A DNA stretch of 64,000 bases from Undaria pinnatifida (lineage: Eukaryota > Sar > Phaeophyceae > Laminariales > Alariaceae). Positions within the stretch are counted from its first letter, which is position 1; each line of letters opens with the position of its first letter. A program made the position numbers and the translations under genes. The notes under the pieces are model-generated. The model was given only the letters and a program-made list of their open reading frames with translations, ran no database searches and was not told the DNA's origin. The stretch lies in NCBI GenBank assembly GCA_012845835.1, contig JABAKD010000011.1, positions 6,200,381 to 6,264,380 on the forward strand, given 5' to 3'. Shown one piece after another: positions 42,354-53,504 of this stretch.

Positions 42354-43258
42354 GAGCTGTGCGTCTTCACGAGTTAAGTCACCAACTAGTTATTTTAGTC
42401 GGACTAGTGACTAATCGTTCCCCAAAAGTGCCGACTATCCGACTTATTTGGTTTCCATACAGAAGGAGGGATTTGATGTGGGACGCTTTTTTTCCTTTTT
42501 GGGCGCCCCACCCGGCCGGGGGAGGCTAATTGGCTCGCTTCGCTCGCCTGACTTAAGCCGGCAAGTCGGCTGGCCATCAGATGGGTTTTTGCCAGCCGAC
42601 TTTCCGACTAAAGCCAGTTAGTCGGCTAGCGGCACCTACCGATTAGTTATTAGTGGTGAAATCCTGCCGACTGACTCACAGCCTCTACAATTTTTCCGTC
42701 CCAAGTCCCATGATAGGGGTTAATAGTAGGATCATTGCGTTTTTTCGCTCTTTCGTCCGACTCGCCCGCCCGTGCGCCCGTCGTCCCTTTCAAATTGCTA
42801 CCAGGTACAACCATGTAGACTATTGATATTAATCGTAGTCTACTACACCACCAAAAAATGAGAAATAGCATTTTAAAAGCTCGTTTTTTTTTCTAGCTGT
42901 GAGTCAGCAGGATTCCACGACTAACAAACTAATCGGTAGGTGGCCTTAGCCTGGTAAGTGACTTTAGTCGGCAAGTTGGCGGGCGAAACCAGCTTACGGT
43001 CAGGCGACTTGTCGACTTAAGTTAGGAGCGAAGTCGAGCCAAATCAGCCGCCCCCCCCCCCCCCCCCCCCCCCCCCGGCCGAACGGGGTCCCGCCAATAG
43101 AAGGAAAAACCCACTCCGCAGTACAACATTTTTCCTATTACACGGAGGAAAATCCGTTACTAAGTCGGATAGTCGGCGCCTCCGGAAAACGACTACCAGG
43201 TAGCTATTAGTCCGACTAGGAACTAGTTGGTGACTGAAGTCTTACCAAGTCACAGCTC
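42354..43258. mobile_element. 905-bp foldback (long terminal inverted repeat) element with TA borders
   Basis: Starts GAGCTGTG and ends CACAGCTC, with TA immediately outside both ends. Arms of about 330-360 bp (42354-42682 and 42895-43258) are inverted and roughly colinear: AAGTCACCAACTAGTT / AACTAGTTGGTGACT, TTAGTCGGACTA / TAGTCCGACTA, CACCTACCGATTAGTT / AACTAATCGGTAGGTG. A 212-bp centre and a 26-base poly-C at 43051 show later change. No transposase. Confidence 0.8.
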
Positions 43259-43463
43259 TATTAATACCAGGTATATACATATTTTTATTCAAGTTATTGG
43301 GTATTTAGTGTTTGCCGCCCGACAGCTTGTAGCGTGCAGCATGATGAGCTAGCTAGCTTCAGCGTCGATCGCTCCGTAAAAATTGCCGGCGAAAAAAAAA
43401 CGCACGGCACATGCGGCAGGGGCACGCCCTATTTTTTCTGGGACTCCGCCTCGCTTGAGGAAG

Positions 43464-43740
43464 ACGCGTGCTACGATACCATGGAGGTAGCACGTCTTGG
43501 CCAAAATGTTTTTTTTGTATGAAACGACGGGGGCTTCTTATTGCCCAAAATCGTCGGGAAAAAACGCCAATTCTCGTTCTGAAAAATGATTGCTTTGTGT
43601 GTACTTGGGCCATGGGTTTTTTCATCGGATGGCGCCTTTCAGTTTTCTCAAAATCAGTTTTGGTCTCAGAGGGGTATAGAGCCTTCTAGGTGAGGAACTC
43701 CTGGAAGAAAAAGGTGCGCACCTCAACCGTCCCATGTGTC
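43464..43740 (+). mobile_element. TIR element T9
   Basis: GACGCGTGCTACGATACCAT at the left and CACCTCAACCGTCCCATGTG TC at the right; interior AAACGACGGGGGCTTCTTAT, AAAATCGTCGGGA. Confidence 0.65.
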
Positions 43741-44135
43741 AGGAGTTCCATTATCTCTCCCAAGAACTGATGTTTTGGAGGGGGGCGGGGGGGGGGCGAA
43801 GTGCTTGCTCCCCGATGGAAAACCCCATGGCCTCCGTAGGTATACAGCAGTATCGAACAACGATTTTTGCCCCCAAAAAACATCAATGGACTTCCAGTGA
43901 TTTTGGGGTTCAAAGGAGGCAGCCCCCCCCCCCCCCCCCCCAGCGTGATATTCAGAAAAAAAAAATCAAGCAAAAATGGGGGATACCTGAATTCCTCTAT
44001 CGTCGCATGCATCAAACCAAAAAGGTACCCGTAGAAAAAAGCAAACCTTCAAAGGGGAAGCCCATGAAAACCTCTTGTGAGAAACTTTGCTTGTGTTTTT
44101 TTTTTGTTGTCTTTTTTTTTTCGGTTTCCTTTGGA
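43741..44135. other. T9-like interior sequence, no gene
   Basis: Resembles the T9 right half reversed (CCGATGGAAAACCCCATGGC, AAAACATCAATGGACTTCC) with poly-C at 43923-43942. Confidence 0.4.
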
Positions 44136-44146
44136 GGCGCGCACGC

Positions 44147-44315
44147 GTGCTACGATAGAGGGGTATTGAGGTATACCTTTTTTTGGCGTAAGCGTTTATT
44201 TCTGAATGGCGGGGCTCCTTAGTTAATGCCTGTACAGCTGGAAACCCGTTTTGGGGGGACACGTTACTTGGAATTAGTACTCGTACAGGGAGGGGTTTTG
44301 GGAACTCTGAAGAGT
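44147..44315 (+). mobile_element. T9 left end with TTAA MITE
   Basis: CGTGCTACGATAGAGGGGTA, GGCGGGGCTCC, then a MITE (44223-44314) from TTAATGCCTGTACAGCTGGA to GGGAACTCTGAAGAG, followed by T9-type GTCGTCGGAG. Confidence 0.65.
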
Positions 44316-44462
44316 CGTCGGAGTTTTCGCTCTTTCGCTTGTTTTTTTTTTAGCATTTTTTTTCCGTTTTATACCCAAGGCATGGGATCGTTAATCGACT
44401 ACCTACCCTCAGTACCATTTTCGTTTTCCCCCCGAATGGAGGGGTTGTGGTTCTCCTCAAGA

Positions 44463-44760
44463 CTCGTGCTACGGTACAGATATACCTTTTTTTGGCTATT
44501 TTGGTTTCTGACCTTTTTTTGGCCATTTCGTTTTCTGAATGACTGGGCTCCTTAACCCGAAGCCGTCGTAAAAAAAAGTTTTTTCTTCTGCATGATTTTC
44601 GTCGTGTACCTACTTTTGTGGGCCATGGAGTTTTTCGCCCCGGTAGGAGTCTTATTTTTTTTTCAAATCTGTTTTTGCCTCAAGAGAGGTCTTAAGCTCC
44701 CAAAATTGAGGAGAACTCAGAAAATGAGTGCTACAGAACCTCTATCGTAGCGTGCGTCTT
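44463..44760 (+). mobile_element. TIR element T9
   Basis: GACTCGTGCTACGGTACAGA to GAACCTCTATCGTAGCGTGC; interior GACTGGGCTCCTTAACCCGA and AGCCGTCG. Confidence 0.7.
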
Positions 44761-44827
44761 AAGTGCACATCTACCGCCGCTGTAACCTACCGTAGTCATT
44801 CCCTCTCGAAATGGTCGCCCCAAAGTC

Positions 44828-45034
44828 ACGTACATTTTCTTGTGCACAAATTGACTTGGGGAAAGCGCGAAAGCGTGAGTTAGCAACACTCTATAAAATA
44901 TCGACGAGCAGTGAGTGGGATTGCTGAACCCTTTGCGCGATAAATAAATTGAGGGCGAGAACCGGGGGGGGAGAAGGGACGACGCCTGTGACCACGGCTT
45001 GTCCAGAAGCTGGAAAGTAGAAGTGTGAGAAAAA
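44828..45034 (+). mobile_element. SINE-A body, headless
   Basis: ATTTTCTTGTGCACAAATTG to GTCCAGAAGCTGGAAAGTAG and A-rich tail. Confidence 0.8.
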
Positions 45035-45039
45035 AAACA

Positions 45040-45207
45040 AAAAAACATCCTTTTAGTAAAGCTGGACTTGAGGCGCATGAAGGAGGGGGCGATGTGGAGG
45101 ACAGGTTGCGTAGATACCGTCAATCTCCGAGCGCACATGCCCACCACGAAGAGGCGTTAACGACCGCCCGGTCTATGAGACCTGCCGTCAATAATAGCTC
45201 TTCATAA
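45040..45207 (+). pseudogene. Coding-like tail fragment
   Basis: Directly after the SINE-A tail the frame reads FSKAGLEAHEGGGDVEDRLR then RYRQSPSAHAHHEEALTTAR and stops. Highly charged; no family recognised. Possibly the 3' end of a transposon protein. Confidence 0.25.
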
Positions 45208-45209
45208 TG

Positions 45210-46216
45210 GTTGACGTTCGGCAATATCAAAATCCGAACGCAACCGGGAGCCCAGGGTCTTCTACGAAGATGACCCAAGCTCCCTCAGATCACACCATAA
45301 AATCTTCCCTCGCTTAACGCGAGAGAGGTTTGTGAAGGCACCTCCCTGCCACATGCACAAAAAAACAAGCGAGTCTCGGCCTCGGCCAGCACCCGCCCAA
45401 GACCAAGACGAGGCTGATATCACCGGAGGAGGCGACCTTCATAATTGGCAGTGTTTCACCTTTTTTTTTAGAGAGCAAAAGAAGAAGAAAAAATGTTTCA
45501 ACGACCATCAATCAACTAACATGTGCTTGTTGGGTGTTTCTTTAGTCCTGTTTTCTCTTTTGGTGCATAATGAAACAAATGAAGGGCTGACCTTTGGAAG
45601 CATTCGAGGAGCCGTATTTTGAGGACAAGGAGGAGGAGCCAGAGGAGGAGAAAGAGCCAGCGGAATTGTGTGGGGCATATGCTGTAATCGTCGTTTGTTT
45701 CCCACACTCTTTGTCTCTTGACCCCTTTACAGTCCCCCAAACCCTCCTCATACTAATTCCAAGTAATTCTCCCCCCCCCCCCCCAATACAAAATCCAGCT
45801 GTGAAGACGTTACGTGTCGACGGGATTCTTATATTGAACGACCAGCAGTCGCCTAAAATCATGTGTTTCGTGTGATTGTTTTGCTTTTACTGTCATCTTT
45901 GGTGCGTTGAAACATGAAGGGCTGGATGGATGCCTTCGAGGGAGCTTTGTTCGAGGAGGAGGAGGAAGGGCTCGAGGAAAGGTACAGAGCAGCCGCTGAG
46001 TTCGCCGCGAGGCGAAAGGAAACCGGGTGGCGGCTGACCCACGATGAGCTCTACGATGTGAGGGTGGAGAGCGGGTTGTCGTTTGATGCTTCTTCGGAAG
46101 TGCATGCGGGGGGGGGGGGGGGGTACTCAGCTTGTGCATGGCCGTAGTCATATGACCATAGACCCTCGCATCCCTACTGTGCCGGGACGGGGCACGTCGG
46201 GCTTTCACCAACCAGG
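45210..46216 (+). pseudogene. Degraded transposon-like coding sequence and repeat R copy 2
   Basis: Two related acidic stretches, LEAFEEPYFEDKEEEPEEEK (45592-45660) and WMDAFEGALFEEEEEGLEER (45923-45982) with YRAAAEFAARRKETGWRL. A TTAA-MITE piece (45718-45785, starting TTGACCCCTTTACAG) lies between. Repeat R follows at 46124-46216. Confidence 0.4.
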
Positions 46217-46339
46217 CAGGGGAGGGAGGGGGGGGGCTTGGCTCTAGTGGCTGGGGAGAGTAGGGCCACGAGAAAATAAATTTCAAGGGACCTGAAAGTT
46301 CAACTCGATGGACAGACTCATAGCCCAGGTATATCATGA

Positions 46340-46560
46340 AAAATTAAAATACACTTCGTACAGCTGTGAGATGGAAGATTTCGTCGAAACTCATCTATGC
46401 TGCAAGCTGTGTGTGATATTCCGATCGCGCGTATCACTGGGTGTGTGTCCTCATGAAGGGTATAGGTCGGCGACTCCCCTTAGAAGTACAGTGTAGCTTG
46501 TACCAGGGTCAACAGGGTGATGTTAGTCAGTCTGTGCGCGGAAACTATAAAACCCGTTTC
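46340..46560 (+). mobile_element. SINE-C, long copy
   Basis: AATACACTTCGTACAGCTGT, GATCGCGCGTATCACTGGGT, GTAGCTTGTACCAGGGTCAA and GCGCGGAAACTATAAAACCC. A T9 right end (TTTAAGGCGCCCCC to GTATCGTAGCTCACGCGTC) follows at 46667-46747. Confidence 0.8.
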
Positions 46561-46984
46561 TTTAGAGGGACAAAACCTGACGGCTGTTTGTGGAATGCCC
46601 CAGTATATATATATACACAAAACAGTAAACCCTGCGAAACAAGAATGATATTCCGATGACTTTGGTTTAAGGCGCCCCCCGTCGTTCGGGAAATATGTTG
46701 AGCCAAAAAGTGGTATACCCTAATGCTTGTATCGTAGCTCACGCGTCTGAAGTGCTAAGGAACGCAGCCGTTCTAGAAGTGGGTCATCGCACGCTTTTGA
46801 TTGGAGTACAGCAGATTCTAAGAATTTTCTGAGCTCCTAAACACGAGGGAGGTCAATATCTCATCCATAAAAACATGACTTCGAAGGCGTTCGTTTCGCG
46901 CAGTCCGACTATTAATAGCGCTTTTATTTCTATGATGCGCTGTTGTTGTAGTAGTCCTAAAACAAAACACTAGCCACTATATAT

Positions 46985-47065
46985 ATTATAAAAATTAAAA
47001 TACACTCCAGCTGTGAGATCGAATATTTTGTCGAAACTCATCTTTGCAAGCTGTATGTGATACTC
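46985..47065 (+). mobile_element. SINE-C 5' fragment
   Basis: AAAATACACTCCAGCTGTGA to GCTGTATGTGATACTCC. Confidence 0.75.
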
Positions 47066-47389
47066 CAAATATAGCAGAGGAAAATACCAAAAGTATATTA
47101 AATGCTTTACATGTACAAAAAACAGAAAATGAAGAAACAAAGTGACAGGGCCCCTCCCATTAAGTGAAAAAACTCACCCACATATGTAGTATATATACTA
47201 CCAAGTACCAACAACGCAGCCTGCAAAGACGGGTATCGACCCTGGCTAAATTCGTCGAACTCACAGCTGACTGTTAAGGAAATAGTGAGGACTAAAAAGC
47301 CTTATAACATGACGTCGTTAGAATAATTTTACAAAAACTGGTAGTCCCCCCTTTGAGGAGTACGACAACTTTTTTTCTTTCTTTTTTTT

Positions 47390-47600
47390 TTGCTCTTTAC
47401 ACTTTACATCCCCATGTATTACATCCACGCACCTACTCTCGCGCTCCCTCCCAGTAGTAGTAGTAGCTCAGATCCGGGGGCACATAGCGGACCCTCCTCC
47501 CCCTTCCCCACTACGTACGGTGCGTGTCTTCGGTGCAATCGCGAGAAGAATTCAGCGTTTTCTTCCCCACGTCGACCCGCGTGGAATTGTACCTACCCAC
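47390..47600 (+). repeat. LR8 copy
   Basis: CTCCCCCTTCCCCACTACGT, GCAATCGCGAGAAGAATTCA and CACGTCGACCCGCGTGGAAT. Confidence 0.65.
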
Positions 47601-47704
47601 GCTGCTGGGCGCTCTCAGCAGTTAGTTGATCCATTTTTTGTGCATTTTTGCGGGGTGGCTCAATCTGCGCCCACGCTTTGGGGACCAAACTACTTGCAAA
47701 TACA

Positions 47705-47709
47705 GTTGC

Positions 47710-47751
<42 letters not shown>

Positions 47752-48095
47752 CTCACATTACCTCGTCCCATCACCTGTTGTTCTCACATTAACTCGCATA
47801 ATCAAGTCCGTGGTCACAGGACAGGCTCCAGTCACTCTGGAGCTGAGGAATAATACCCCAGGGAAAAAACACAAACAAACCAAAGGTGGTACACGCATAT
47901 ATCACAGCTGACGCAATTCATGCATCCACCAGAAACATATGAAAGTGAAATCGGGAGTCAGCCTGCGATGTGCCAGGTCCATACTGGTGCATATGTCTCA
48001 CTACTCGCGCCTGAAAAAGAAAACCGACTATGTCGCTGGCCACCCAGGAAAGATCACCACGTATATATTACACGTAGTACCTATCACTACGCGAC
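47705..48095 (-). mobile_element. SINE-F copy with (CAA)n tail
   Basis: TTG microsatellite at 47706-47750, then the full body from TCACATTAACTCGCATAATC to TACACGTAGTACCTATCACT, where a T9 element begins. Confidence 0.8.
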
Positions 48096-48096
48096 G

Positions 48097-48775
48097 CGTG
48101 CTGCGATAGAAGGCGCACCACTTTTTTTCTTAGGTTCCAGAATTTGGGGAGCTTCAATGCCTTTACAACTGAAAACCTTTTTTTGGGGACAAATTCACTT
48201 AAATTTAGTATCGGGAGGGCTTTTGGGGCTCTAAAGGGGTTAAGACAAAGGGGTTAAGACCGCTCCCAAAAACTGATTTCGGAGAAAAAAAAGGTAAAAG
48301 TGCTACTCGTACTCGTACACCGGATGAAAAATCCCATGGCCAAAAGTACATAACAAGAATCGTGCAAAAAAAGTGGTCTGGACTGATTCTACGATAATGA
48401 TAAGCCCCCCCCCCCGAAAAAAACCCAGCAATTTTCTTTTAACGAGCGTTTCATGGCTGCTCGACACGAGGAAAGGATGCTATGAAGACTAAAAAATCAT
48501 CCTATGACATTTTTTTTTTCTTGTTTGCAGAGGACTCCGGCGATTTCGTTGAAAAGAAAAGTTGGAGGGGGCTGTATCGTTGAACGACTCTCAGATTTTT
48601 GCAACGAATTTGGGTTATAACCCCTTTACAACTGGAAACCCGTTTTTGGGGACAAAACTACTTGGATTTAGTATAGGGAACGGTTCGGGGGCTCTAAAGG
48701 GGTCAAGGCGCCCCGTCATTCAGAGAACCATTTTCGCCAGAAAAAGGTATACCTCTATCGTGTAGAGTGCGTCAC
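48097..48775. mobile_element. Long TIR element T9 carrying two TTAA MITEs
   Basis: Left GACGCGTGCTGCGATAGAAG, right CCTCTATCGTGTAGAGTGCG TC. Inside are MITEs at 48153-48243 (ending GGGGCTCTAAAGGGGTTAA) and 48615-48706 (AACCCCTTTACAACTGGA to GGCTCTAAAGGGGTCAA). Confidence 0.7.
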
Positions 48776-49206
48776 AAATTACCGCACAATACGTCAGACG
48801 CTAGTATGCTGTATGCAGTATGGGCCGAGTGTTGAGGCTACGAAAGTGAGTACTCTCCGAGGACCTGCTCAAAATTGGCAGACCTGCAGGGGACACTCTT
48901 GTGTATCCGCCCAATAGTCTAGCCTTCTTGAACGAGGCTATGTATGGTGAGGGGGTCCCTTTATTAGCTATGGTGGGGGGGTCCCTTTATGAGGGACCTT
49001 TTGCTTTGCGGGGTCCCTTTGTTAGTGACCCCCCCCCCCCCCCACACTGCTTGTTCCTTCGCGGGTGCCTTTTTTTTTTTCTTTTTTTTTTCAATTTTTC
49101 GGTAATGAACCCGCGGTGAGGAAGAAGGGGAATGGTCAAAGCTATGTGTACGCTGCCGCGTTTAAAAGTAAATGGCGTGATCTTTTCTTTCTTCTCATTT
49201 TTTTTT
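48776..49206. other. Non-coding
   Basis: 48834-48908 repeats a GTGAGTACTCTCCGAGGACC segment also at 55078-55165. A GGTCCCTTT(A/G) triplicated motif (48953-49022) ends in poly-C. Confidence 0.5.
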
Positions 49207-49611
49207 GCCTTGTCCGGACGCCTGCTATACGTACGAGAGCAGGTGCTAGCTTGCATGCACCACTTTTTTTTTCTGTCATTCCTCGCTTTGGGGAGGTTAA
49301 ATGTTTTTCCTTCTCAACCCCTTTAGAGCCCCCGAGCCCCTCCCCATACTAAATCCAAGTAATTTTGTCCCCAAAAAGGGGTTCCAGCTGTGAAGGGGTC
49401 AAGACCTTTCTTAACCCCAAGCGGTGATGATGAGGGGAGACGAATGAAAACTGCTATTATACCGGATAAAAAATCACGTACATGGCCCAAGAGGTAGGGT
49501 AGTAAGTATACAACGAGAAGATGTAAAATAACAAAATGAAACCTGTTTCGGACGATTTCGGGTTGCAAAAGTGTTTTCGCCAAAAAAAGGTATACCTCTG
49601 TCGTGGCACGT
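49207..49611. mobile_element. T9-type element with a TCAA-flanked MITE
   Basis: The MITE is 49314-49402, with TCAA at both ends (TCAACCCCTTTAGAGCCCCC, GTGAAGGGGTCAA). T9 right end: CGCCAAAAAAAGGTATACCT then CTGTCGTGGCACGTGC. Confidence 0.6.
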
Positions 49612-50040
49612 GCCGGCCGTGAAGTAGGAGTCGCTCGTACGATTGGCTCAAAACCGGTGATAAAAAATTTGGGGGGGTGATCTGGTTACAATACCTTGGT
49701 CTTGGTGTAATGGGGTGATGATGGTTGTTCCAGTGGTGAGACGAGCGGGGAAAATGTTGTGGAAGTCTTGGAAAGGCGAGACAAGGATGAGCCCATCTAA
49801 TGAAGTTCCCCGGGAACCAGCTCCCGGAATGATGTTATGATGGGGCTTTTGGGGTTGTCGACGTATTTTGGCAGGCGTGTTGGTTCCGGGGATGTGGTAT
49901 CCACACGAGGAGGATAAATGAAGGCGTTCCATGTGACGCGTGCTCTATTTATAAAGGTGGCTGTTTTTTTTTTGCCAATCATGTCTGACTGGCGTGCGTG
50001 GGTTCCTTTCTCGTATGAGGGACTAACTACTACACGGACT
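49612..50040 (-). other. Open frame of doubtful status
   Basis: A 94-codon minus frame (49932-49648) reads CGYHIPGTNTPAKIRRQP then LVSPFQDFHNIFPARLTTGT. No splice sites or family; near T9 sequence. Probably fortuitous. Confidence 0.2.
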
Positions 50041-50650
50041 CATGCTGCTACCTGGCCATGGTGAAGGTGAAGGTGGGGCATATTTTTTTCTGAGGCTTGT
50101 TGCTTAGAACGTGAGAAGCTCTCCCCTCGAAACATGTTTTTTGAGCACAGCGCACTGGACAGCAGTGCAACCCGATGGTGAGCAATATCCATCCGTGGCC
50201 CGGGCATATAACACCATAAAAAGATCGTTTTTTGCAAAACGAGAATGGACTTCTTTTTTCCAACGATATTGGGTCAAGGAGCCTGCCTCGTCGCTCACAA
50301 AAATGCCTTTGGAAAAATGGTTTTTGAGCAAAAATGTTGAAAGTGCGAAGAGGTGATGAACTAGTAGTGTGTGGCCTATACAAAACAAGCACTTTTTTTG
50401 CCAAACAAACGAGAATTAATGACGTTTCTTCCGTTGCGAGCATTTTCGAAGAATGGTTTTGAGCAAAATGTTGAAAGTGCGATCAGGACTACTAGGTGAT
50501 GGAACTAGTATGTGGCCCTGGTATACATAACAAGCTTTTTTTTTGTTGCCAAACGAGAACGACGCTTCTTCCAACGATGTTCGTTTTAAGGAGCCTCGTC
50601 ACTCAGAAAATTTTTTCGAAATATGATGAAAATAGAACGATTTTCGAGCA
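50041..50650 (+). repeat. Three diverged ~190-bp tandem units related to T9
   Basis: GAGAATGGACTTCTTTTTTC, CAACGATATTGGGTCAAGGA and TTTTTGAGCAAAAATGTTGA recur around 50240, 50400 and 50555. Confidence 0.6.
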
Positions 50651-51556
50651 AAACGAGTAGTGCAATCCGGTGAACAAATCCGAACGAAAAAGTAAAGGAA
50701 CGTAAGCTCGACACACTTACTTCCTCCGCATGTTTTCATGCATATCTCGTGTGTTATTTTAACTCCTCCATTATTGTAGTAACAGAATAGGTGTAACACG
50801 CTGCTTGCATGAGTAGTCTATCGACCTTGAATTCATTCTTGTTATTATTTTTGGCCTCCGACAATACAGCGTACGAGATGATGCCTTTCCGATGTAAATC
50901 GAGTATCCTTCCATACAGCAACAGTATCAGCAGTGGTACCTAATACGATGAAGTCGAATGATCGCCCCATAAAGCAGTGGTGTCTGCCGCCAACCCTTTG
51001 CCCATTACATTATATTCATCGAGCTCACAGCTGAAGTGTTTTAGACAAGAAGGAAAAAATCAAAATCTGTGGCCCAGGTATACAAAACAACAGTCATTTT
51101 TACGAAAAAGGTAAGAACGACTTTTTTTTTCCCCCGACGATATTGGGTTAAGACGTCTCGCCATGAACAAAAAAAAATGGAAAAAAAATGACCGAAAAAA
51201 GTGCAATTATATACGCACCGCTATTATCGTATCGTATACCTGGTACACCACGCATCGTACTCCAAGCCACCATCAGAACACTGAAAGCTGTGTTTTGCCC
51301 TACCCGTGCACACGAATAACATTTCGGTGTGTTAATATAGCTAAGTTGTTGAGGGATGATTTGTTGGAGAAGAAGGTTGGTTGTAATAGCTGCGTCCCCC
51401 GATGGACAACCCCATAATAGCCTAGGCATACACGACGAAACACGTTAAAAATAAAATGAAATAGGACAACAAACAAATACAACAACAAAACACGTCATTC
51501 AGAAACCGTGTCTGAAGCCAAAAACGCGACGCGAGGTATTGTATACAAGGTATAAG
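50651..51556. other. Non-coding, nothing recognised
   Basis: Short SINE-C-like word CGAGCTCACAGCTGAAGTGT at 51018. No supported gene. Confidence 0.35.
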
Positions 51557-51895
51557 ACGATGATAGAGGTCGCCAAACAAGAAAAAATATCTGACGAGTG
51601 ACGAGGCTCCTTAACCCCTTTCGAGCCCCAACCCCCTTTCCCCCTCATACTAATTCCGAGCATTCAAAAAGAAAAACGGGTTTCCAGGTGTAAAGGCGTT
51701 ATGTTTTGCAAAAATTATTTTGTTTTTTGTGCACCTGGGCTGTGTGAGGTTTTGTTCACCGGATTAGCGCTTTCAATTTTTTTGTTTCAAAATGGGATTG
51801 TTGGGGGGGGGAGGTGTGGCTCACCTTGAGCAAGTGAGGAAGGAATCTCCTGAGAAAAAAAAGAGCGGTGCGTGCACCTTAAGCGTAGCATGTGT
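51557..51895 (+). mobile_element. T9 element with a TTAA MITE
   Basis: GACGAGGCTCC then MITE 51611-51702 (TTAACCCCTTTCGAGCCCCA to GTGTAAAGGCGTTAT); right end CACCTTAAGCGTAGCATGTG TC. Confidence 0.6.
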
Positions 51896-52025
51896 CGTTG
51901 CACGCGTCAATCCGAGGAACAGTCCGAAAAACAATCCGAGGAACCACTCAATGTCGTTGCATTTTGCGTTTTTGTTTACTTACGCGGGTTACTGCTGTAA
52001 ATGGCCTTTCGTTCTGTATGTATGT

Positions 52026-52483
52026 TAGGGTATTAGTCCTTTCGACCACTTGCAAGAGGTTAACCAATAAAACAGCTTACCCAAACTAAGCCTTATAACA
52101 CTCTCCCCCCCTGAAACGGCAAGATAGCAGGTCGGCCGGGTATACGGGCGGACCTGTCAATATCCAAGCGGTTTCATTTCCTGGGGATATCGGGGAGAGT
52201 ATTTTTCAAGTTCGACATCGGGAAAGTCTGAAGAAGTTTGTTACGGTGGATGGTGGGATTCGAACACACGACCCCGAAAAAACCATGGTCCTGTCGACGA
52301 CGCCATTTGCCAAGGCATTAACCCCTTTACAACTGGAAACCCGTTTTGGGGACAAAATTACTTTGATATAGTATGGGGAGGGGTTCGGGGCTCTAAAGGG
52401 GTTAATGGGGTATTAGTTATTTTGACAACTCGCAAAAGGTTGACCAATACGTAGCTCACCCAAACTAAGCCTTGTAAACATGT
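52026..52483 (-). mobile_element. SINE-E copy and a second partial copy, split by a TTAA MITE
   Basis: GACCACTTGCAAGAGGTTAA, GGTTTCATTTCCTGGGGATA and the tRNA-like GGTGGGATTCGAACACACGA. The MITE occupies 52318-52405 (TTAA at both ends) exactly at the junction AAGGCA|TTAA..TTAA|TGGGG. Confidence 0.75.
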
Positions 52484-52507
52484 ACCTATTGATTTGACCA
52501 TTGATTG

Positions 52508-52640
52508 TTTTTTTTTTTTTTTTTTTATTATCCTCCGGCGGATGGGGAAAAATAAAGCTTTAGCTCACCACACTTCCGCGTATTTTCATACGCGTCGTGT
52601 GTCGATTTAACTCAGTTGCTTTCGCAGCCCAACGCTAGAT
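52508..52640 (-). mobile_element. SINE-B 3' part
   Basis: Poly-T, ATCCTCCGGCGGATGGGGAA, ending GCAGCCCAACGCTAG. Confidence 0.8.
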
Positions 52641-52699
52641 TGGTGTTTCGTTCTGCATGTACCTTCGTGGTGATTTGACCGTTCATTGTGATTTATCCT

Positions 52700-52915
52700 T
52701 CCATGCGATGGGTGGGGTGTTGCAATGCTCGTTGCGGTTGGCACTGCACGGCCGAAATCACCTTCCTTTCTGTATTTCGCGATGTGTGTGTGTGTCATTT
52801 CTCGGGGTTTGTGACGACAGAGCTCGTCTGTCTGCGAGGCATCGGCACGGGCACTGTTTGTTGTGGTGGATGAAGACGGGCGCGGAAAATATGAGGTTAT
52901 TAATGTGAAGAACGC
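52700..52915 (+). mobile_element. SINE-D copy
   Basis: GCTCGTTGCGGTTGGCACTG, GACAGAGCTCGTCTGTCTGC, CATCGGCACGGGCACTG. Confidence 0.7.
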
Positions 52916-53189
52916 ATACCGCCATGGACGGGGTGTTGCACGGTAATGTTGAACGTTTTGGCAAGCTTAGTGATTTGGGGGCCGGGATACAGGGCTCCTG
53001 GCGCGAGAAAGGAGCCTCACTCAGCATAAATACTTGACCGCTCTGTGCCGTACGATAGCTTCGATGGATGATGGATGATGGATGGTGGATGATGAATTTG
53101 ATTATCAGGGCAGCTCTGTCCCTAGGAAACTCGTCGTGCTCTTTGGTGGGTAATTGTTGCTGCTGCCGTCAAGTGTGTGCGCTGGTGGA

Positions 53190-53480
53190 AGAAGACATGT
53201 GTTGTAAGGCTTAGTTTGGGTAAGATATTGGTTAACCTTTTGCAAGTGGTCAAACGGACTAATACCCCACTAACACCTTTAACAAATGGCATATAATAAT
53301 TCGACACGATTCGACGAGGGAAAAAAGGACTGAAGTCTTCTCGCGATAAAAAGAGATAGCGTGTGACGTAATGGGCAGGGGGTGGAAAGCCTGCTTGGTG
53401 GCCCCGGATATGAGCTACGTTTAGGGAGAGAGACGGAGAAAGAAACGCTGCGAAGATAAAAGCAGGGATGACAAAAAATA
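53190..53480. repeat. SINE-E tail piece followed by reversed LR8
   Basis: GTAAGGCTTAGTTTGGGTAA...ACTAATACCCCACTAACACC (53196-53278), then LR8 from ATTCGACACGATTCGACGAG. Confidence 0.65.
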
Positions 53481-53504
53481 TATATGCCCCGAGATATATT
53501 ATAA

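Noticed and set aside
50041..50650. CRISPR-like spaced repeats
   Set aside because: Units are long, diverged and related to element T9; a eukaryotic tandem repeat, not an array with regular spacers.
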